Positions 6,281 to 9,883 of a DNA stretch of 9,883 bases are shown here, piece after piece (the first letter of the stretch is position 1; each line of letters opens with the position of its first letter). The translations under genes were made by a program, and so were the position numbers. The notes below the pieces were generated by a model that had not been told where the DNA came from, did not search any database, and saw only the letters and a program-made list of their open reading frames with translations. This DNA comes from Clostridia bacterium (GTDB lineage Bacteria; Bacillota; Clostridia; SK-Y3; JACMMQ01): NCBI GenBank assembly GCA_014378955.1, contig JACMMQ010000291.1, forward strand, positions 1-9,883. The letters run 5' to 3'.

Positions 6281-7701
6281 TGCTAAAAAAAATATTCACC
6301 AAGCTACTTTTGGTATATTGCTTCATCATTTTAATAAGCTTTGGTTTTTTAAGCGTTTTGGTATTTCAATATTTAAACAATTATGTGATTGATGAAAAAG
6401 AAAATGCCTTACGCACCTCAGTTTTAAAGGTGGAAGAAATGACCACGGCACAGCTCGAGGATCGCAGTGTGTTAAGTGCAAGAATTTTACGCATCAATCT
6501 TGAATATATTGCGTTGAATACCAAAGCTGTTATCATGATTGTAGAAAAATCGGGTAAAATAATCATGTCAACAGGCGCTAATGCGAATGTTTTTGAAGAC
6601 AAGAATATTGACATGAAATCTTATGCCGCCGTGTTAAATGGCGATACCGTTAAAAAGGTCGGCGATTTCGACGCATTGTTTAAAGACCAAGTGCTAACCA
6701 TCGCAGCGCCCATGCACTACAGTGGCGAGGTCATTGGCGCAATCTTTATGCACACGCACATACCAGAAATCAATCAAGCCCGCAATCACCTTTTCAGCTT
6801 GTTTTTCAAATCACTATTGGTGACATTTATTGTTGCATTTATACTCATTTATTTTATATCACGCAGAATATCCAAGCCACTTAAGCTTATCAGTCAAGCG
6901 GCAAGAACTATTTCAGACGGTAAATTTGAAAATCGAGTTGTGGTTTCCTCAAACGATGAGATAGGTGAGCTTGCAACCACCTTTAATCACATGGCAGATG
7001 CACTACAAAATCTTGAAAAAATGCGTAAAAGCTTTATCGCAAATATCTCACATGAATTACGCACGCCTATGACCACCATTCATGGGTTTATAGAAGGCAT
7101 TATGGACGGCACAATACCTGAACATGAGCAACAAAAATATTTCAAAATCGTGTTATCCGAGGTGCAAAGGCTTTCTCGCCTGGTCAATAATCTATTAGAC
7201 TTAGCAAAAATGGAAGCCAAAACGTACGCAATAGAAATAAAATCATTTGATATCAATGAAATGGTGAGAATAAATCTTATTAAGTTTGAACAGGCAATTT
7301 CCCAAAAGGATATCCAAGTGGATGTGCATTTTGAACAAGCGCAGTGCATGGTGCTTGCAGATCCTGATGCAATAGCAAGGGTACTGACGAATTTAATTGA
7401 TAATGCAATAAAGTTCAGTAAAGAAAATGGTAGTTTAGTCATTTCTTTGGCACAACATGCGCAAAAGGTGCATATTAAAATATGTGACGATGGTATTGGT
7501 ATATCAGAAGAGGATATGAAGTATATATGGGATCGTTTTTATAAATCGGACCAATCACGCAGCGTAGATAAAATCGGCGCTGGTCTTGGTTTGGCAATGG
7601 TTAAGCATATTATCAAAGAGCATGGGCAGGATATATGGGTAAGTAGTCAATTAGATGAATACACCTGTTTTGAATTTACATTACCATTATTTGATGCATA
7701 A
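6280..7701 (+). CDS. Membrane sensor histidine kinase, partner of the response regulator
   Basis: A 473-aa sensor kinase. Order: transmembrane helix 1 (about 9-31), extracytoplasmic sensor region (about 32-172), transmembrane helix 2 (about 173-193), HAMP linker (about 194-246), HisKA dimerisation domain with phospho-acceptor His258 in ISHELRTP, and HATPase domain with N box NLIDNAIKF (Asn375), DDGIGI, an F-box-like RFYKSD and GAGLGLAMVKHI. All catalytic motifs are intact. The sensor region contains a VLTIAAPMHYSGEVIGAIF stretch, as in PhoR/WalK-like kinases with a PAS/Cache-like extracellular fold; the ligand is unknown. There is no cytoplasmic PAS domain between HAMP and HisKA, so it is simpler than WalK. 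The start overlaps the regulator stop by one base, with GAGGTG (6269-6274) as RBS. glgA follows after 24 bases. Confidence 0.95.
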   Translation: MLKKIFTKLLLVYCFIILISFGFLSVLVFQYLNNYVIDEKENALRTSVLKVEEMTTAQLEDRSVLSARILRINLEYIALNTKAVIMIVEKSGKIIMSTGANANVFEDKNIDMKSYAAVLNGDTVKKVGDFDALFKDQVLTIAAPMHYSGEVIGAIFMHTHIPEINQARNHLFSLFFKSLLVTFIVAFILIYFISRRISKPLKLISQAARTISDGKFENRVVVSSNDEIGELATTFNHMADALQNLEKMRKSFIANISHELRTPMTTIHGFIEGIMDGTIPEHEQQKYFKIVLSEVQRLSRLVNNLLDLAKMEAKTYAIEIKSFDINEMVRINLIKFEQAISQKDIQVDVHFEQAQCMVLADPDAIARVLTNLIDNAIKFSKENGSLVISLAQHAQKVHIKICDDGIGISEEDMKYIWDRFYKSDQSRSVDKIGAGLGLAMVKHIIKEHGQDIWVSSQLDEYTCFEFTLPLFDA

Positions 7702-7725
7702 CAAAACAAATTTAGGAGGGAACAT

Positions 7726-9183
7726 ATGAACGCAAAATCACTCAAAATTTTAATGGTTTCAGCTGAGGTCGCACCATTTGCAAAAACAGGCGGTTTAGCA
7801 GATGTCGCATCCTCATTATCAATCGCACTTGCCCTTAAAAAGCATGATGTACGTATCGCAATGCCTCGTTATCGAGAAATTTCAGAGGAAATGACGTATG
7901 TTGCGGATTTCCCTGTGCAAATGGACAGGGTAGAAACATGTATCGTCAAGCAAAGCAAAATGCACATCAAAATCTCACGCAAAAGTGCGGAGGTGCCTGT
8001 TTATTACCTTGAAAATCATCATTTTTATGACCGTGACGGCATCTATTGCTATGTAGACGATGGCTTGCGCTTTGCTTTCTTGTGCAAGGCTGTTTTGGAA
8101 ATGATTGCGCACATTGATTTTGTGCCTGATATTATCCATTGTAATGATTGGCACACAGGACCTATTACATTTTTATTGAAAGCGCAGTACAGCCATTTAC
8201 CTATGTATGAAAACATTAAAACTGTTTTCACCATTCATAATTTACAATATCAAGGCACGTTTTCGCCAGATTTGTTAAAATCGTTAGGCATTGATTATCC
8301 ATACTTCACACCTGACCAGCTTGAGTTTTATGGTAAATTTAACTTTATGAAAACGGGACTTTTGTATGCAGACATCATCAATACGGTCAGCAAAACGTAC
8401 GCCGAAGAAATCTTAACAAAGGAATTTGGCGAGCAGTTAGAAGGCGTTTTGGAAAAACGCAAAAACGATCTATATGGCATTGTAAATGGCATTGGTGATG
8501 AGCATTTTTCACCTAAAAACGATCCTTATTTGCTTAAAAATTATTCAATAAAAAATATTGAGGTTAAAAAGGAAATCAAGGAAGAATTACAACAACGGGC
8601 AGGACTAGAAGTGTCTGATACACAATTGATTGGCTTGGTACATCGGTTGGTGGATCAGAAGGGTTTAGACCTCATTATCGAAGCGATGCAGGAGGTTATT
8701 CCAAATGAAGGTGTACAGTTTATCGTGCTCGGCTTGGGCGACCCTTATTATATTAAGAAATTCAAAGAACTAGCAAAGCAATTCCCAAAACAAGTCAAGT
8801 GCTATTTTGAATTCAACGAAGCTTTGGCACATCTGATTTATGCAGGCATTGATGTGTTTTTGATGCCATCGAGATTCGAGCCGTGTGGCTTAGGACAAAT
8901 GATCGCGCAAGCGTACGGTACCATTCCAATTGTACGTGCAACGGGTGGCTTACTGGATACCGTTGAAGATTTTGATGGGGAGAAGGGGAGTGGGTTCTCT
9001 TTTAGGGATTACACAACCCGTGCCTTTAAAGATACGTTGATGCGTGCCGTAAGACTTTATAAGGAACAACCTGACGTATGGGAATCATTGAAGCTCCAGG
9101 CAATGGCAATTGATAATACATGGACCAATCGTGCAGATGAATATGTTGAATTATACAAAAAGTGCTTTACGAAAAAAGCATAA
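7726..9183 (+). CDS. glgA: Glycogen synthase (ADP-glucose type, GT5)
   Basis: Transfers glucose from ADP-glucose to the non-reducing end of alpha-1,4-glucan in the cytoplasm. The 485-aa length is normal for bacterial GlgA. The N-terminal GT5 domain shows AEVAPFAKTGGLADV, whose KTGGL motif (Lys20) binds the sugar nucleotide, followed by HCNDWHTG and FTIHNLQYQG. The C-terminal GT1-like domain (about 295-460) shows GLVHRLVDQKGLDL, MPSRFEPCGLGQM (acidic catalytic-region residue Glu385) and ATGGLLDTV. The usual NGIDxxxWNP motif reads NGIGDEHFSP, a deviation in the interdomain region. A strong AGGAGGG RBS (7714-7720) precedes the ATG by five bases. It is the last gene of the probable thrS operon and ends in a strong terminator. 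No glgC, glgB or glgP lies in the window, so the rest of glycogen metabolism must be elsewhere. Confidence 0.95.
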   Translation: MNAKSLKILMVSAEVAPFAKTGGLADVASSLSIALALKKHDVRIAMPRYREISEEMTYVADFPVQMDRVETCIVKQSKMHIKISRKSAEVPVYYLENHHFYDRDGIYCYVDDGLRFAFLCKAVLEMIAHIDFVPDIIHCNDWHTGPITFLLKAQYSHLPMYENIKTVFTIHNLQYQGTFSPDLLKSLGIDYPYFTPDQLEFYGKFNFMKTGLLYADIINTVSKTYAEEILTKEFGEQLEGVLEKRKNDLYGIVNGIGDEHFSPKNDPYLLKNYSIKNIEVKKEIKEELQQRAGLEVSDTQLIGLVHRLVDQKGLDLIIEAMQEVIPNEGVQFIVLGLGDPYYIKKFKELAKQFPKQVKCYFEFNEALAHLIYAGIDVFLMPSRFEPCGLGQMIAQAYGTIPIVRATGGLLDTVEDFDGEKGSGFSFRDYTTRAFKDTLMRAVRLYKEQPDVWESLKLQAMAIDNTWTNRADEYVELYKKCFTKKA

Positions 9184-9235
9184 ACACAAATAAAACCATG
9201 CAGATTTTTTCATTTGCATGGTTTTATTTATGTGT
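9184..9235. terminator. Bidirectional intrinsic terminator between glgA and the recombinase gene
   Basis: AAATAAAACCATGCA (9188-9202) and TGCATGGTTTTATTT (9215-9229) form a perfect 15-bp stem with a 12-base loop. ACAC/GTGT extends it past a two-base bulge. The stem arms are A-rich 5' and T-rich 3' on both strands, so it can end transcription of glgA and of the convergent recombinase gene, whose stop is at 9239. Confidence 0.88.
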
Positions 9236-9238
9236 AAT

Positions 9239-9883
9239 TTACAAATCAGCCAAAGGATTTTTATTAGCAGCTTCACGCAATTGTTCATTGTCTATATGTG
9301 TGTATATTTGCGTGGTATTCAAGTTTTCATGGCCTAAAATTTCTTGTAATGCACGTACATCAACATTCCCATACTTGTACATAAGCGTTGCGGCAGTATG
9401 CCTGAGCTTGTGGGTGGAGTATTTATCAGGATCAAGCCCGGCGGCAGTAATAAACTTTTTGACAATCAATTGTACAGAACGTGGTGTAATTCTAGTGCCA
9501 TTTCTCGAAATAAATAACGCACGAGGCTCTTTTACGCCCAAGCTATTGCGTAATTCAATATAATTATGGTAAGCTTTTAAACATGCATTGTTCAAATACA
9601 CAACTCTTTCTTTGTTGCCTTTGCCTAATACCGTCAATCGGTCGTCCTGTATATGGTTCATATTTATGCCAACAAGCTCTGAAACACGTAAGCCACAATT
9701 CAAACAAAAGGTTAACATACAATAATCTCGATGTGCAAATTTTTCGTTGGATTCAGCTGTAATCGCTAATAATCGCTTGCTTTCTTCGAGTGTTAGAAAT
9801 TTAGGCAATTCCTTGCGTAGCTTTGGTGTATCTAATTCACTGGCAGGATTTGACGTCAAAAGCTTTGCTTTGGCATGTAGGTA
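9239..9883 (-). CDS. Tyrosine recombinase, XerC/XerD type (5' partial)
   Basis: A site-specific recombinase that cleaves DNA through a covalent 3'-phosphotyrosine. The visible 214 residues carry the end of the N-terminal core-binding domain and the whole catalytic domain. Active-site residues are present in order: Arg in CGLRVSEL, Lys in GKGNKERVV, HKLRHT (His-x-x-Arg), the second His in LGHENLNTT, and the nucleophile Tyr in IYTH. The frame continues open to base 9883; upstream of the TTG at 9859 it reads YLHAKAKL, typical of Xer proteins, so the gene is cut by the window edge and TTG is not the start. About 80-100 N-terminal residues should lie outside. Sequence and setting fit a housekeeping chromosome-dimer-resolution recombinase rather than a phage integrase, since no phage genes or attachment repeats are visible. 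XerC versus XerD cannot be decided, and no convincing dif site is in the window. Confidence 0.93.
   Translation of the reverse strand, partial: YLHAKAKLLTSNPASELDTPKLRKELPKFLTLEESKRLLAITAESNEKFAHRDYCMLTFCLNCGLRVSELVGINMNHIQDDRLTVLGKGNKERVVYLNNACLKAYHNYIELRNSLGVKEPRALFISRNGTRITPRSVQLIVKKFITAAGLDPDKYSTHKLRHTAATLMYKYGNVDVRALQEILGHENLNTTQIYTHIDNEQLREAANKNPLADL

Noticed and set aside
9162..9563. 133-aa plus-strand open frame across the glgA terminator and recombinase gene
   Set aside because: It reads through the terminator hairpin and antisense to the conserved catalytic domain of the recombinase.
9239..9883. Recombinase gene as evidence of an integrated element
   Set aside because: The sequence fits a housekeeping Xer protein. 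No attachment-site repeats, phage genes, transposase or compositional break are visible next to it.

Overview
The window looks like chromosomal DNA from a low-GC, Gram-positive anaerobe of the class Clostridia. The reasons are a canonical T-box leader in front of threonyl-tRNA synthetase, strong AGGAGG-type ribosome binding sites, a perfect-consensus sigma-A promoter, a Firmicute-style OmpR/WalK-like two-component pair, and a Cys/His-rich protein of a type I associate with clostridial genomes. Genus and species cannot be read from the sequence. It reads as ordinary core chromosome: there is no transposase, phage gene, CRISPR array, tRNA or rRNA.

Layout. (1) Bases 2-1102, plus strand: a PLP-dependent cysteine desulfurase-family protein lacking only its extreme N-terminus at the window edge. 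(2) Bases 1026-2321, minus strand: an unrecognised 431-aa protein with a beta-strand-rich body, Pro-rich linker, coiled coil and acidic tail. Its 3' end overlaps the desulfurase gene antisense by 77 bp. (3) Bases 2322-2483: a divergent intergenic region with three consecutive dyads. (4) Bases 2484-3326, plus strand: a 280-aa Cys-rich protein with seven consecutive histidines followed by Cys-Cys. (5) Bases 3327-3646: a sigma-A promoter and a complete T-box riboswitch with its terminator; no protein gene. (6) Bases 3647-9183, plus strand: thrS, an OmpR-family response regulator, its histidine kinase, and a glgA-type glycogen synthase. Gaps are 12 bp, a 1-bp overlap and 24 bp, with no terminator until the strong hairpin after glgA. 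(7) Bases 9239-9883, minus strand: a tyrosine recombinase of the XerC/XerD type, convergent with glgA and running off the right edge.

How the genes may work together. The T-box should let transcription into thrS proceed only when uncharged tRNA-Thr accumulates. The next three genes follow with no visible break, so the two-component system and glycogen synthase may be partly gated by threonyl-tRNA charging unless internal promoters exist. The divergent pair around 2322-2483 may be co-regulated through the shared dyads. A sporulation or surface role for that pair is only a guess. I see no clear new defence or mobile system. The least explained parts are the two uncharacterised divergent proteins and their intergenic region.
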